Shown: piece by piece, positions 8,339 to 17,200 of the stretch
Layout of the letters: each line of letters opens with the position of its first letter
How positions within the stretch are numbered: position 1 is the stretch's first letter
Assembly (NCBI RefSeq): GCF_002807055.1
Contig: NZ_NIXN01000003.1
Location: forward strand, 62,001-126,000
DNA: 64,000 nucleotides
DNA from: Confluentibacter citreus
GTDB taxonomy: Bacteria > Bacteroidota > Bacteroidia > Flavobacteriales > Flavobacteriaceae
Reading direction: 5' to 3'
The notes under the pieces: generated by a model
What the model saw: the letters and a program-made list of their open reading frames with translations, nothing else
What the model was told of the DNA's origin: nothing
Database searches by the model: none
Translations under genes and position numbers: made by a program

Positions 8339-9359
8339 TTAAAAATTCGTTATCGGTTAATGTTTTTAGAAAAGCAATAATACTTTCCTTTTCGTAATCT
8401 GAAAGAGTTATCCCTAAAGAACCATCAGCTCTTTTTAGAGATGCGTCCACATTGCCATTATCTACCATACCAGAATCGTAAAAATCCAAGACGGTTTCAA
8501 GCGTGTCAAATCTACCATCATGCATATATGGAAATGTAAATTCTATATTCCTTAAACTGGGCACTTTAAACTTATATAAATCTTCAGGGTTCTCTAAAAC
8601 CACAAAACGTCCTTTATCATTAAGTCGGGGGTTAATAGATAATCCGTTGTTTCTATACGATTGATCTGAAAATAAATCGGTTGCATGGCAGGAAGAGCAT
8701 TTATTCTGAAACGTGGTTAAACCATCCTGTTCGATTTGTGTTAGACTTACATTATCTTCATGTCTAACATATTTATCATATTTAGAATTTGAAGACACCA
8801 TCATCACCATAAACTGTGATAAGGCTTTTAACATGTTGGATGTATTAATTTCACCATCTTCAAAAGCAAGAGTAAATTGTTTTTGATAATAACTATCTGC
8901 CTTTAATTTTTCAATAACATTACTCAGGGTTTCTCCCATTTCCAATTCGCTTGTAAGTGGAATGATGGGTTGCAAATCTAAATGAGATGCTGCACCATCC
9001 CACATAAAATCCTTTTGGAATGCCATATTTTGAAGGGGCTGCGCATTTCTTAATCCGATGCCGCCATTTACACCATGGCTTAATGTATGCCCATGATGGG
9101 TAAAAGCAAAGGCTTGCTCATGACAAAAAGCACAAGGAATGGCATTGTTAGCCGACAATTTACCATCGTAAAATAGTTTTCTTCCCAATTCAAAGCCTGC
9201 TTCCGTTAATGGATTGTTGCTTAAATTATAAACCATATCCGGGAAATTGGAAGGCACATCGAAGTTTAAAGGTTTTGCCACGTAAACTATTGTATCCTCT
9301 TTTGAGCATGACAAAAAAAGGAACTGACTAAAAACAACTATGATTAGTATTTTTTTCAT
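8313..9359 (-). CDS. Di-heme cytochrome c peroxidase, MbnH-like
   Basis: A 348-aa lipoprotein of the bacterial di-heme peroxidase (CcpA/MauG) superfamily. Lipobox FLFLSC gives acylated C18. Heme c sites are CAFCH (76-80) and CSSCH (221-225), and a PYMHDGRF segment carries a likely axial-ligand or structural methionine. The start chosen is the ATG at 9359, giving MKKILIIVVF; an upstream in-frame ATG (9380) would put seven polar residues before the signal peptide. It lies immediately after an MbnP-like gene. In the metallo-mystery pair system MbnH oxidises a tryptophan of MbnP to create a copper site, which is the probable role here. Confidence 0.88.
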   Translation of the reverse strand: MKKILIIVVFSQFLFLSCSKEDTIVYVAKPLNFDVPSNFPDMVYNLSNNPLTEAGFELGRKLFYDGKLSANNAIPCAFCHEQAFAFTHHGHTLSHGVNGGIGLRNAQPLQNMAFQKDFMWDGAASHLDLQPIIPLTSELEMGETLSNVIEKLKADSYYQKQFTLAFEDGEINTSNMLKALSQFMVMMVSSNSKYDKYVRHEDNVSLTQIEQDGLTTFQNKCSSCHATDLFSDQSYRNNGLSINPRLNDKGRFVVLENPEDLYKFKVPSLRNIEFTFPYMHDGRFDTLETVLDFYDSGMVDNGNVDASLKRADGSLGITLSDYEKESIIAFLKTLTDNEFLNDTRFSEF

Positions 9360-9389
9360 TTTTGAGCTTTTTTTACCCATTACATTACA

Positions 9390-10181
9390 TTAGTTGTTAT
9401 GTACATGGTGTACCTCAAAAATACCTTTCAAGTTATCGGCAATAACAGGTGTGGTTTCTGAACTTGTGTGCACTTGACTATAGCCATCTGCAAAGTTTAC
9501 AGAAGTTGCACCATCAAAAACTTTAGAAATATCTGCTTTTATATGAATCTCCGGATGAGCAGTTTCCCGAACTCTTGCTGTATTTGGCAGTGTTAATGTA
9601 ACTTCCCTATAATTATCTAAAGATGTACCAACGCTACCCATGTGTATTGCTAGAGCTTCATCGGTTACAGAACTACTGGAGTATGTTCCATCAAAACGCA
9701 TAAATCTATAACCGGTGGCCCAAGCCCATAACATCCCTGCCTCTTCTGCTTCAGCTAAAAAATCGCCCTGATCTTCTGCTCCCAACAAGAATCGTTCTTG
9801 GTCTATCCCAATACCAAAGGTGATTTCGGTATAATCTGCCGCAAAAACATTGTTTAATGTTATAAATATTTCACCTGCATTGTTACCATTAGCCTCATCA
9901 ATAATAAACACATTATTGGCTGTTGGATAGATGAACATGTTGCCTTTGGAATCCTTAACTCTAACATTACTAATGATATATTTTAGTGTAGTAAGTTTGT
10001 AAGATTCGCCATTGGATTTGTTGTAGGAAGTTCCAAAAATAAAATCTTGATCACCCACCCCATTATCGAATTTTAAGTCTAAAGTTCCCGTTTGCCCTGT
10101 TAAGTCTTCTTTATCATCTGAAGAACATGATATAATAGATATGCATAGCAATAATGCCAATGCTAATTTTGTAATTGTCAT
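9390..10181 (-). CDS. MbnP-family copper-associated lipoprotein
   Basis: A 263-aa lipoprotein (signal peptide, lipobox ending at C19, then SSDDKED). It begins the mature part with the family-like LDLKFDNGVG and contains the hallmark MLWAWATGYRFMRFDG (W152, W154). A tryptophan in this region is the residue converted to kynurenine in MbnP/MopE-type proteins. His-rich ends (ETAHPEIHIKADIS and VHHVHNN) are plausible Cu ligands. It is directly upstream of the di-heme peroxidase gene. Family assignment is from these motifs; copper binding is inferred. Confidence 0.85.
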   Translation of the reverse strand: MTITKLALALLLCISIISCSSDDKEDLTGQTGTLDLKFDNGVGDQDFIFGTSYNKSNGESYKLTTLKYIISNVRVKDSKGNMFIYPTANNVFIIDEANGNNAGEIFITLNNVFAADYTEITFGIGIDQERFLLGAEDQGDFLAEAEEAGMLWAWATGYRFMRFDGTYSSSSVTDEALAIHMGSVGTSLDNYREVTLTLPNTARVRETAHPEIHIKADISKVFDGATSVNFADGYSQVHTSSETTPVIADNLKGIFEVHHVHNN

Positions 10182-10257
10182 TGTTATAAATTTAATATTT
10201 AAGTGCCATTGAAGGCAAGCACTTGAAAAAGCCTTGTAAAAAACTAAATATTAAATT

Positions 10258-10641
10258 TTATGAAATGGGAGGTTTGAAATTATTGAATTCCGATAGAAAC
10301 GTGTAATTAGCAGTATACCCAAATATGTTTTTATTAGAAACTTGGGCATAAAAATTATTGAATTTCATATCTGATTGAATAGAAATATATACAGGAATGA
10401 ATGATTCGAATATGCTATTTAAGAATTTGTTACTGTTTCCTTGATCGGAATCTGAAGCTTTGTTTAACTTTTGCGCTAAAAAGCATTTACCGTCGCATTG
10501 TAACTCGGGTTTGTTTTTATTAACGCAATATTGTTCTATAATTGAATTTATATTTAGCCCATAATAAGCCAAACACCCTAAGTAATACATGGGGCGTAAG
10601 GAAAAAACCAATAGCAAGGATATAACAATAAGCTTTTTCAC
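10258..10641 (-). CDS. Small membrane protein with CDGKCFL motif, leader of the MbnP/MbnH operon
   Basis: Not a named family to my knowledge. The protein has an N-terminal hydrophobic helix (KKLIVISLLLVFSLRPMYYL) and a conserved-looking ELQCDGKCFLAQKLNKA segment that could hold a metal through its two cysteines. The start chosen is the GTG at 10641. The upstream in-frame ATG at 10674 is possible, but the stretch between them contains a perfect -7 box (TATATTTGC), suggesting that part is promoter. The gene heads the minus-strand run leading into the MbnP-like gene 76 bp away, so a copper-related or redox role is inferred. Confidence 0.65.
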   Translation of the reverse strand: MKKLIVISLLLVFSLRPMYYLGCLAYYGLNINSIIEQYCVNKNKPELQCDGKCFLAQKLNKASDSDQGNSNKFLNSIFESFIPVYISIQSDMKFNNFYAQVSNKNIFGYTANYTFLSEFNNFKPPIS

Positions 10642-10657
10642 TAGTAGTTTGTTTTTC

Positions 10658-10666
10658 GCAAATATA
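10658..10666 (-). promoter_or_regulatory. Candidate Bacteroidota -7 box (TATATTTGC)
   Basis: On the minus strand TATATTTGC matches the TAnnTTTG consensus and lies 17 bp before the GTG start of the CDGKC protein. A TTG occurs about 18 bp upstream. Confidence 0.5.
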
Positions 10667-10708
10667 CAATTCAACCGAAAACAATCACCATGAAATAATA
10701 TGAAAATA

Positions 10709-10734
10709 AAAAAGCGACCAAAAGGTCGCTTTTT
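10709..10734 (-). terminator. Rho-independent terminator of the 65-aa gene
   Basis: AAAAAGCGACC, loop AAAA, GGTCGCTTTTT. A-run and T-run flank the stem on opposite sides, so it could act in both directions. It follows directly the stop of the minus-strand gene above it. Confidence 0.6.
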
Positions 10735-10932
10735 CTATGATTTCAGATAAATTAAACATTTATCAAGATCTGGATTTTGCCTTACTAGTGAAAGAATAAA
10801 CTCTTTTAATTCTTCGATCTCATAAGGTAACAATCGTTCTACTGCTTTTTGAACTTCTTTACAGAACAGTGTCGCATCAAAACTAACTTTATTAAGTATG
10901 GTCTTGGTATACTCAAGCATTGCTCTAGCCAT
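10735..10932 (-). CDS. Conserved small hypothetical protein (65 aa)
   Basis: A 65-aa soluble, helical protein beginning MARAMLEYTKTILNKVSFD and containing LLPYEIEELKEFILSLVRQN. I recognise it as a conserved small protein of flavobacteria without a known function. It has no signal peptide or membrane segment. It appears monocistronic, with its own terminator directly after the stop and an AT-rich 350-bp region before the start. Confidence 0.75.
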   Translation of the reverse strand: MARAMLEYTKTILNKVSFDATLFCKEVQKAVERLLPYEIEELKEFILSLVRQNPDLDKCLIYLKS

Positions 10933-11283
10933 GGTTTTTTATCGGTTTTATTAGGTTTACAATAAAAGGTAGATTTGTATTATAAGCTGTAAATTTAAAA
11001 TTCCGTTCATAAATTTAATAAAAAATATCAAAGAATTTTAAATTTTAATTAAAATTAACTTTTAAATTAATTAACTAAAATTAGGGCTAAACAAGTTCTT
11101 TTATATGATATTTTAAATGAATTAAGCTTTTTAGTAATTAATTTCGCTGTTTTAGTAACTTTCTGTTCAGTAAATATTTTTAAAAATCCCCTTAAATCTA
11201 TAGTTTTACGGCAATAAATCTCTCAAATAGTAAATTGCTAAGTAAACCAGTATTATCCCTCAACCCTCAATGTCTCTCACACA
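10933..11283. other. AT-rich intergenic region, divergent promoters
   Basis: About 350 bp between divergent genes, very A/T-rich. No ORF, hairpin or repeat stands out. It must hold the promoters of the 65-aa gene (minus) and of the large T9SS protein (plus); TATAGTTTTAC near 11199 is a weak -7-like candidate for the latter. Confidence 0.5.
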
Positions 11284-14200
11284 ATGAAAATTTTTAAATT
11301 ATTTTCAACACTCATTATTTTTTTGTTTTTTTTAAATCCTAGAATCCTTTTTGGCCAAGACATATGTACCAATTACGCAACAACTCCAAACACAACAATT
11401 TCCAGTAGCGGAGCTGGCAATACATATAACTCTGTCATCAATGTGCCAGATTCTTATGTAATTATTGATATAAATGTTACTGTTAATATTTCTCACACAC
11501 GGAATGATGATTTAGATATTTATTTAATATCACCATCTGGTACAATCGTAGAATTATCTACTGATAATGGAGGAAATGGAGACAATTACAACAATGTTAC
11601 TTTTGATGATGCCTCAGTAAATAATTTGCCTAATGGCAACACCTCTCTTTCTGGCTCGTATCGTCCAGAAGGCTCTTTAGCCGATTTTAATGGAGAAAAT
11701 TCTAGTGGCAACTGGATTTTAAGAGTTATAGATGATAGAAACACAAACGGAGGAACCATTAACAGTATCACTTTAAACTTGTGCTATGCCCCTACTCCTA
11801 TAGGTGGTTACTCTGGGCCTGGTGGTGTTGGCTCAAATGATGGCACTTCGGATTTAATAATATGGTACAGACCTGATAACGGCATTTCAACTACAGGCAC
11901 TTTAATTGATAGTTGGATAAATTCAGCAGGAGTTCCTGCATTCGATATTAGTGAAACAGGAACACAAAGACCTACACTAATTTCAGGAGCCATTAACGGT
12001 TATGATGAAGTAAGTTTTAACGGAAGCAATAGATTAAGAACAGGACTAACACTTAATTCTTCCAATTTTATAGTAAACCAAGCATCCTCTTTCATTATTA
12101 CAAGAGCAGATAATATATGGCAAACATCATCAGTTTATCTAACAGATGGTCTTGATGGAAATAGATTTTCTAACCATATCCCTTGGGCTGGAAGCGTTTA
12201 TTTTGATATAGGAAACTGCTGCGGTACTGATGCAAGAATTGAGGTTGGTGGATTAACTGGTTTAAACAACTACTCCATTTGGTCTTATGATGCAAACCCA
12301 GCTTCAGGCAAACAACTGTACCGTAATGAAGATTTACTACAGGATAGGGCAAGCTCTTCAACCTTCACAAATTATGCAGGACATCAGTTTAATTTGGGGG
12401 GCAATACTTCTGGGTCAAATGGATTTATGGGAGATGTTGGCGAGCTAATAATTTTTAAAACTAAAGTGAATACAGCGCAACGCATTATAATAAACAATTA
12501 TCTATCAGCTAAATACAACCAACCGCTAGCATCAAATGATATTTACTCTAGAGACAATCCTGGTAATGGAGATTTTGACCATCATGTGGCCGGTATAGGA
12601 CAGGCTAACGATGGTTCTAACCACACCGATTCTCAAGGCACTGGTATTGTACGCATAAGCAATCCATCGACATTATCTAATAATAAATTTTTATTTTGGG
12701 GTGAAGAAACTATAAACCCTACTTATAATTTTAGCACAAATACCACAAATTATACAGAACAGCTAAACTCTAGATGGCGTGTGAGTCAACCAGGAAATAA
12801 CATTGGAAACGTAACAATTTCCTTCGATATTAGTGGTATAGATTTATCGGGAAAACAAAGTTGTGTAGATTTAGAATTGGTAATTGATAATAATTATGAT
12901 TTTTCATCACCAAGTAATGTTTATCCTTTAACCATTGTTGGTAATACTGCTACAGCTACTGGAGTTGAATTGCTAAACAATCGCTATTTCACATTACGCT
13001 ACACCGATCAAATTGTTTGGAATGGCTCAAACTTTTATAATGGTGCAGGTGCTGGAAATGCTCCAAACAATACCGATTCATGTTTAAAATTAACCGTGAA
13101 ATCTGGAGTTGCGGCTAATTTAATTTTTGATGCCCATGTGAGAGAAGTTGAAATAGAATCAGGAGCCACTTTAAACATAGCCAACGGTGTATTACTAGAA
13201 ACAGAAAACCAAGTTGTTATAAATGGAATTTTAGACCTGTTAGGCGAAGCCCAACTGATTCAAAACCATGCTGGCCCCAGTTTAAATTCTGGGACTGGAA
13301 GTTTAAGGGCCAAGCAACAAGGCACCACGAACGCTTTTAATTATAATTATTGGAGTTCTCCAGTAGCTAGAAGTGGTAATTGGCAAATTGGTTATTTAGA
13401 AGATGCCCATGGGCCACTGTTTTTTACACCTGGCATAAACCCAAACCCTGCAACATCTCCCATAACATTAAGTAGCAGATGGCTATATAGCTACAAGGGT
13501 CCTTCTGGGAATTATAATGTTTGGTCAAAGCTATCCCCTACCACTAATTTATCGCCCGGCGTTGGATATACCATGAAAGGTTCTGGAGGATCAGCTTCAG
13601 AAGAAGAATATATTTTTAGAGGTATTCCCAACGATGGGACTTATAACATTCCAGTAACAGCAGGGACAGATTTTTTAACAGGAAATCCATATCCATCGGC
13701 ATTAAACGCCAATCAATTTATTACAGATAATTTGTCCGTTATCGATGGCTCCCTGTATTTTTGGGAATCATTTACCACCAATAATAGCCATTACTTATCT
13801 GATTATGAAGGTGGTTATGCAGCTCGAAACTTACTGCTCGCCATACCAGCTGTGGCAGACAACTCTGGACTAACAAGTGGTTTAGGTGTTCCAGCTAAGC
13901 CTGCTCCTACGCCATTTATCAATGTTGGCCAAGGGTTCTTTACAACCATAACAAATTCGGGAACTCTAACTTTTACCAATGCCCAACGTGCCTTTGCAAG
14001 AGAATCCCTAGGCGCTACAGTATACTATAAAACCAATAACACTAAGGAAACCATAGATGATAGACCTAAAATTTGGTTTTCATTCACAACTCCCAAAGGT
14101 CAAATTAGAATAATAGCACTTGGATATGACAGCCATACAACAAAAGGCTATGATAAGGGCTACGATGCTAAATCCTATGATAACTTAAAGAATGATTTAT

Positions 14201-14733
14201 ATTGGTTATTAGACGATGAGGCCTTAGTTATTCAAGCCCTTCCAAGCATAAATATAGAAGATGATTTACCTTTAGAGATAAAAACTGCCGATGCTGGTTT
14301 GTATAAATTTTCGATTAACAAAATGGAAAACCTTCCTGACAATCTAAATATTTATTTATTGGATAAAAACCAAAACATCTATTATAATTTAAGGAATACT
14401 GAAGCTCATCTCTTATTGGATAAAGGCATTTTTAATGACTATTCTATTGTTTTTACGGAAGATCAATCGTTAGGCACAACACCTATTGAAGATAAAAACA
14501 TATTTGTATCCTATAATTCGAATACCAAAACCCTTAAACTTTATATCAAACAGCCATTGAATGATATAGAAAGTTTTCAAATTTACAATACCCTAGGGCA
14601 AGCCATTTTAAATATAAAAACACCTGAATCCAATAGTATTGATATCTCTAGTTTACCAAATAGCATTTACTTTCTTAAAGTAAATACAATACATAATGAA
14701 AATTCAAAAAGTATAAAATTTGTTAAGTATTAA
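11284..14733 (+). CDS. Large T9SS-exported protein with P domain and C-terminal sorting domain
   Basis: A 1149-aa secreted protein. Signal peptide about 1-24 (ending ILFGQ). Residues about 27-168 form a proprotein-convertase P domain (DDLDIYLISPSGTIVEL, LADFNGENSSGNWILRVIDD). Residues about 185-415 resemble a LamG/concanavalin-like module (DLIIWYRPDNGIST, GDVGELIIFKTKVNTAQRII), followed by beta-rich modules with a parallel-beta-like stretch (NGILDLLGEAQLIQ). The end is a type IX secretion type-A sorting domain (FQIYNTLGQAIL, SLPNSIYFLKV, KSIKFVKY). No protease or glycosidase active site was recognised, so it is probably adhesive or structural. Confidence 0.88.
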   Translation: MKIFKLFSTLIIFLFFLNPRILFGQDICTNYATTPNTTISSSGAGNTYNSVINVPDSYVIIDINVTVNISHTRNDDLDIYLISPSGTIVELSTDNGGNGDNYNNVTFDDASVNNLPNGNTSLSGSYRPEGSLADFNGENSSGNWILRVIDDRNTNGGTINSITLNLCYAPTPIGGYSGPGGVGSNDGTSDLIIWYRPDNGISTTGTLIDSWINSAGVPAFDISETGTQRPTLISGAINGYDEVSFNGSNRLRTGLTLNSSNFIVNQASSFIITRADNIWQTSSVYLTDGLDGNRFSNHIPWAGSVYFDIGNCCGTDARIEVGGLTGLNNYSIWSYDANPASGKQLYRNEDLLQDRASSSTFTNYAGHQFNLGGNTSGSNGFMGDVGELIIFKTKVNTAQRIIINNYLSAKYNQPLASNDIYSRDNPGNGDFDHHVAGIGQANDGSNHTDSQGTGIVRISNPSTLSNNKFLFWGEETINPTYNFSTNTTNYTEQLNSRWRVSQPGNNIGNVTISFDISGIDLSGKQSCVDLELVIDNNYDFSSPSNVYPLTIVGNTATATGVELLNNRYFTLRYTDQIVWNGSNFYNGAGAGNAPNNTDSCLKLTVKSGVAANLIFDAHVREVEIESGATLNIANGVLLETENQVVINGILDLLGEAQLIQNHAGPSLNSGTGSLRAKQQGTTNAFNYNYWSSPVARSGNWQIGYLEDAHGPLFFTPGINPNPATSPITLSSRWLYSYKGPSGNYNVWSKLSPTTNLSPGVGYTMKGSGGSASEEEYIFRGIPNDGTYNIPVTAGTDFLTGNPYPSALNANQFITDNLSVIDGSLYFWESFTTNNSHYLSDYEGGYAARNLLLAIPAVADNSGLTSGLGVPAKPAPTPFINVGQGFFTTITNSGTLTFTNAQRAFARESLGATVYYKTNNTKETIDDRPKIWFSFTTPKGQIRIIALGYDSHTTKGYDKGYDAKSYDNLKNDLYWLLDDEALVIQALPSINIEDDLPLEIKTADAGLYKFSINKMENLPDNLNIYLLDKNQNIYYNLRNTEAHLLLDKGIFNDYSIVFTEDQSLGTTPIEDKNIFVSYNSNTKTLKLYIKQPLNDIESFQIYNTLGQAILNIKTPESNSIDISSLPNSIYFLKVNTIHNENSKSIKFVKY

Positions 14734-14748
14734 TATGCGATTAACTGT

Positions 14749-14791
14749 AAAAGCAAAAAGCTTGGAAATGATTTCCAAGCTTTTTGCTTTT
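14749..14791 (+). terminator. Bidirectional terminator, perfect 20-bp stem
   Basis: An inverted repeat of 20 bp each side of a TGA loop (core AGCTTGGAAA/TTTCCAAGCT), flanked by A-run and T-run. It separates the convergent T9SS and AIM24-like genes. Confidence 0.9.
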
Positions 14792-14811
14792 ATTAAACAA
14801 TATCATAACTT

Positions 14812-15612
14812 TCAAAAACGGTTATCACCATCTAAAATATTACCCAAGCCGCCCAAAATACTGCCTTCACCTTTATCCTTTCCTCCTCCTTGTGGCGCGG
14901 ATGCTAATACCCTACCCGCCAACCTACTAAACGGTAAGGATTGGACATAAACGGTACCCGGGCCTTGAAGTTTGGCATAAAATAATCCTTCACCACCAAA
15001 AATGGTATTTTTAATACCTCCAATAAATTCAATATCGTAATCCACTTCTTGGGTAAAACCAACAATACAACCAGTATCGACCCTTAAAACCTCACCACGT
15101 TGCAATACTTTTTTAGCCATGGTACCACCAGCATGCACAAATGCCATACCATCACCTTCCAATTTTTGCATGATGAATCCTTCACCACCAAAAAGGCCGC
15201 GCCCTAAACGTTTGCTAAATTCAATACCAATGCTTACACCTTTAGCAGCGCATAGAAAAGCATCCTTTTGGCATATAAATTTGCCTCTGTACTCTGTTAA
15301 ATTTATTGGGATTATTTTTCCTGGATATGGGGACGCGAAGGATACTTTTCTTTTACCTATCACATTATTATAGAAAGCTGTCATAAACAAACTCTCTCCA
15401 GTAAGAATACGTTTTCCTGCTCCTAAAATTTTCCCTAAAAAACCCGAATCGTTTTGCGAACCATCGCCAAAAATGGTTTCCATTTTAATACCATCGTCCA
15501 TCATCATAAAACTGCCTGCTTCGGCAACTACCCCTTCCTGTGGGTCTAATTCTATTTCTACGTATTGCATTTCTTCGCCGTAGATGGTATAATCAATTTC
15601 GTGTGCGGTCAT
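14812..15612 (-). CDS. TIGR00266 / AIM24-family protein
   Basis: A 266-aa protein of the AIM24 family (TIGR00266), a beta-helical fold of unknown function. Recognisable segments are [20 protein letters not shown] near the N-terminus, [11 protein letters not shown], and repeated GxGLF(G/Y) turns ([17 protein letters not shown] and [18 protein letters not shown]). It ends in a Gly-rich tail ([13 protein letters not shown]). No signal peptide. The next minus-strand gene upstream is 127 bp away with repetitive DNA between, so they are probably separate units. Confidence 0.88.
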   Translation of the reverse strand: MTAHEIDYTIYGEEMQYVEIELDPQEGVVAEAGSFMMMDDGIKMETIFGDGSQNDSGFLGKILGAGKRILTGESLFMTAFYNNVIGKRKVSFASPYPGKIIPINLTEYRGKFICQKDAFLCAAKGVSIGIEFSKRLGRGLFGGEGFIMQKLEGDGMAFVHAGGTMAKKVLQRGEVLRVDTGCIVGFTQEVDYDIEFIGGIKNTIFGGEGLFYAKLQGPGTVYVQSLPFSRLAGRVLASAPQGGGKDKGEGSILGGLGNILDGDNRF

Positions 15613-15739
15613 ATTATTGTTGATTTGTTGATTCGTTGATTTGTTGACAGTTTTGAATATTTGTTACAGTTTTTTTGTTAGTTGTTGAGATGTTTATTGT
15701 TGAGTTGTAAATCAACTAAACGACTCTACGACAAACGAC

Positions 15740-16195
15740 TTACCCCTTTACTTTTATACTCCATTGAAATTTAAAGGTAGAGACTTCTAATCCTTCTTCG
15801 TTGGTTCCAACAGATGTCATCCAAAGCGTTTGCCCTTCCCCTGTTTCAATGGCTTTATTTATAGCATCTTCAATCATCTGACCCTCATTACAAACAAACG
15901 TGATTAAACCTGTTGCTTTTTTAGTGAACGTAGATTCATTTTTTACAACTAGCATGGATATGGGCTTACTTGATTCTTGAATTTTCATCATCATTAAAGC
16001 ACCGGTTGAGAACTCCGCTGCCATACCTTGCACAGCCCAAAACATGGATTTAAAAGGATTTTGGTTAATCCATCGATGCCGAACAGTTACAACGCATTTA
16101 CCACTATCTATATATTTTGCTCGAACACCACAAAAATAAGCAGATGGCAATTTGAACATGGTATATGTATTTAGCTTACTTGGTATTATTTTCAT
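15740..16195 (-). CDS. DUF4442 hotdog-fold protein
   Basis: A 151-aa protein of the DUF4442 family, a hotdog-fold group related to PaaI-type thioesterases. Supporting features are the N-terminal PSAYFCGVRAKYID, then VRHRWINQNPFKSMFWAVQG and AAEFSTGALMMMKIQ, corresponding to the hotdog central helix. No experimentally defined substrate; a small acyl-CoA thioesterase role is only a possibility. Cytoplasmic. A low-complexity intergenic stretch (repeated TTGATTTGTTGATTCG) follows it. Confidence 0.85.
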   Translation of the reverse strand: MKIIPSKLNTYTMFKLPSAYFCGVRAKYIDSGKCVVTVRHRWINQNPFKSMFWAVQGMAAEFSTGALMMMKIQESSKPISMLVVKNESTFTKKATGLITFVCNEGQMIEDAINKAIETGEGQTLWMTSVGTNEEGLEVSTFKFQWSIKVKG

Positions 16196-16303
16196 TTAGA
16201 AACATTTAATTTTTACTAAGTTATAAAAATATCATCTAACTATAAATGTTAATATTATGTTAAATAATACTACTATGCGTAACATAATACCTTCTTAAAG
16301 ACA

Positions 16304-16312
16304 TATATTTGC
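16304..16312 (+). promoter_or_regulatory. Candidate -7 box (TATATTTGC)
   Basis: Matches TAnnTTTG and lies 52 bp before the DUF4870 start, so it may drive the DUF4870-PadR-PspC genes. No clear -33 TTG at the right distance. Confidence 0.4.
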
Positions 16313-16363
16313 ATAAGAAACTATTATACGTTTCAAGAAAACACAACATCAATCAAAAAAATC

Positions 16364-16810
16364 ATGTTAGACACGCACCAAAAAAACATCGCCACATTTA
16401 TTCACTTATCCACGTTTAGTAGGTTTATAATTCCGTTAGGGAATTTTATAGGCCCCATCATTCTTTGGATAGCCAACAAAGAAAAATCGGAGTTTATAGA
16501 TAACCACGGAAAACAAGCCATCAACTTTCAATTGAGTGTTTTACTTTATACCATTATTCTAGGAACCATTTCCATTCCCTTTTTTGTTTTCAAACTATTT
16601 CATGGTTTAGACTTTATAGATTTTAATGGTTTTAATGATTTTCATATTAGTTTGGGCAAACCCTCGCCATTGTTATATATAGGTGGCGGCCTAGGAGTTA
16701 TAGCCGTTGTAGGTTTCATCATAGAACTTGTATTAATAGTAAAGGCTAGTTTAAAAGCAAGGGATGGCGAACACTATCAATATCCATTAAGCATAAATTT
16801 CATCAAATAA
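16364..16810 (+). CDS. DUF4870 domain membrane protein
   Basis: A 148-aa inner-membrane protein with three or four hydrophobic helices. The DUF4870 signature is evident: NIATFIHLSTFSRFIIPLGN, then FIDNHGKQAINFQLSVLLY and a final helix (IAVVGFIIELVLIVKASLKA) before DGEHYQYPLSI. Function unknown; family members often sit near PspC or PadR genes, as here. It is 48 bp upstream of the PadR gene and likely co-transcribed. Confidence 0.88.
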   Translation: MLDTHQKNIATFIHLSTFSRFIIPLGNFIGPIILWIANKEKSEFIDNHGKQAINFQLSVLLYTIILGTISIPFFVFKLFHGLDFIDFNGFNDFHISLGKPSPLLYIGGGLGVIAVVGFIIELVLIVKASLKARDGEHYQYPLSINFIK

Positions 16811-16858
16811 TCATCAATCAAAAAATGAACAGTTTCACCAAATTAAACGAATGACACT

Positions 16859-17200
16859 ATGAAAATAGAAAACACAAAAGCACAAATGCGTAAAGGTGTT
16901 TTAGAATACTGCATACTATCGGTCTTAAAAGATGAAGACGCGTATGTTGCCGAAATTCTAGACACACTTAAAGACGCCAAGTTGCTTGTTGTAGAAGGTA
17001 CCATTTACCCACTACTAACAAGATTGAAAAACGCTGGACTTTTAAATTACCGATGGGAAGAATCCTTGTCGGGTCCACCAAGAAAGTACTACGGTTTAAC
17101 CGAAACCGGTAAACTATTTTTAAAAGAATTAAACACAACCTGGAGTGAACTGCAAAATGCGGTAAACTTAGTAACAAGCCAAAAAACACCAAAAAAATGA
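16859..17200 (+). CDS. PadR-family transcriptional regulator
   Basis: A 113-aa PadR regulator: winged helix with QMRKGVLEYCILSVLKDEDA, then VVEGTIYPLLTRLKNAGLL (recognition helix and wing) and GPPRKYYGLTETGKLFL. It is the short PadR type with a minimal C-terminal dimerisation helix. Its stop overlaps the start of the PspC gene by four bases (ATGA), so it is translationally coupled with it and probably controls this envelope-stress-like operon, as PadR proteins frequently do for adjacent membrane genes. Confidence 0.92.
   Translation: MKIENTKAQMRKGVLEYCILSVLKDEDAYVAEILDTLKDAKLLVVEGTIYPLLTRLKNAGLLNYRWEESLSGPPRKYYGLTETGKLFLKELNTTWSELQNAVNLVTSQKTPKK

Noticed and set aside
14720-14950. 76-codon plus-strand frame
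   Set aside because: It crosses the 20-bp-stem terminator and is antisense to the AIM24-like gene.
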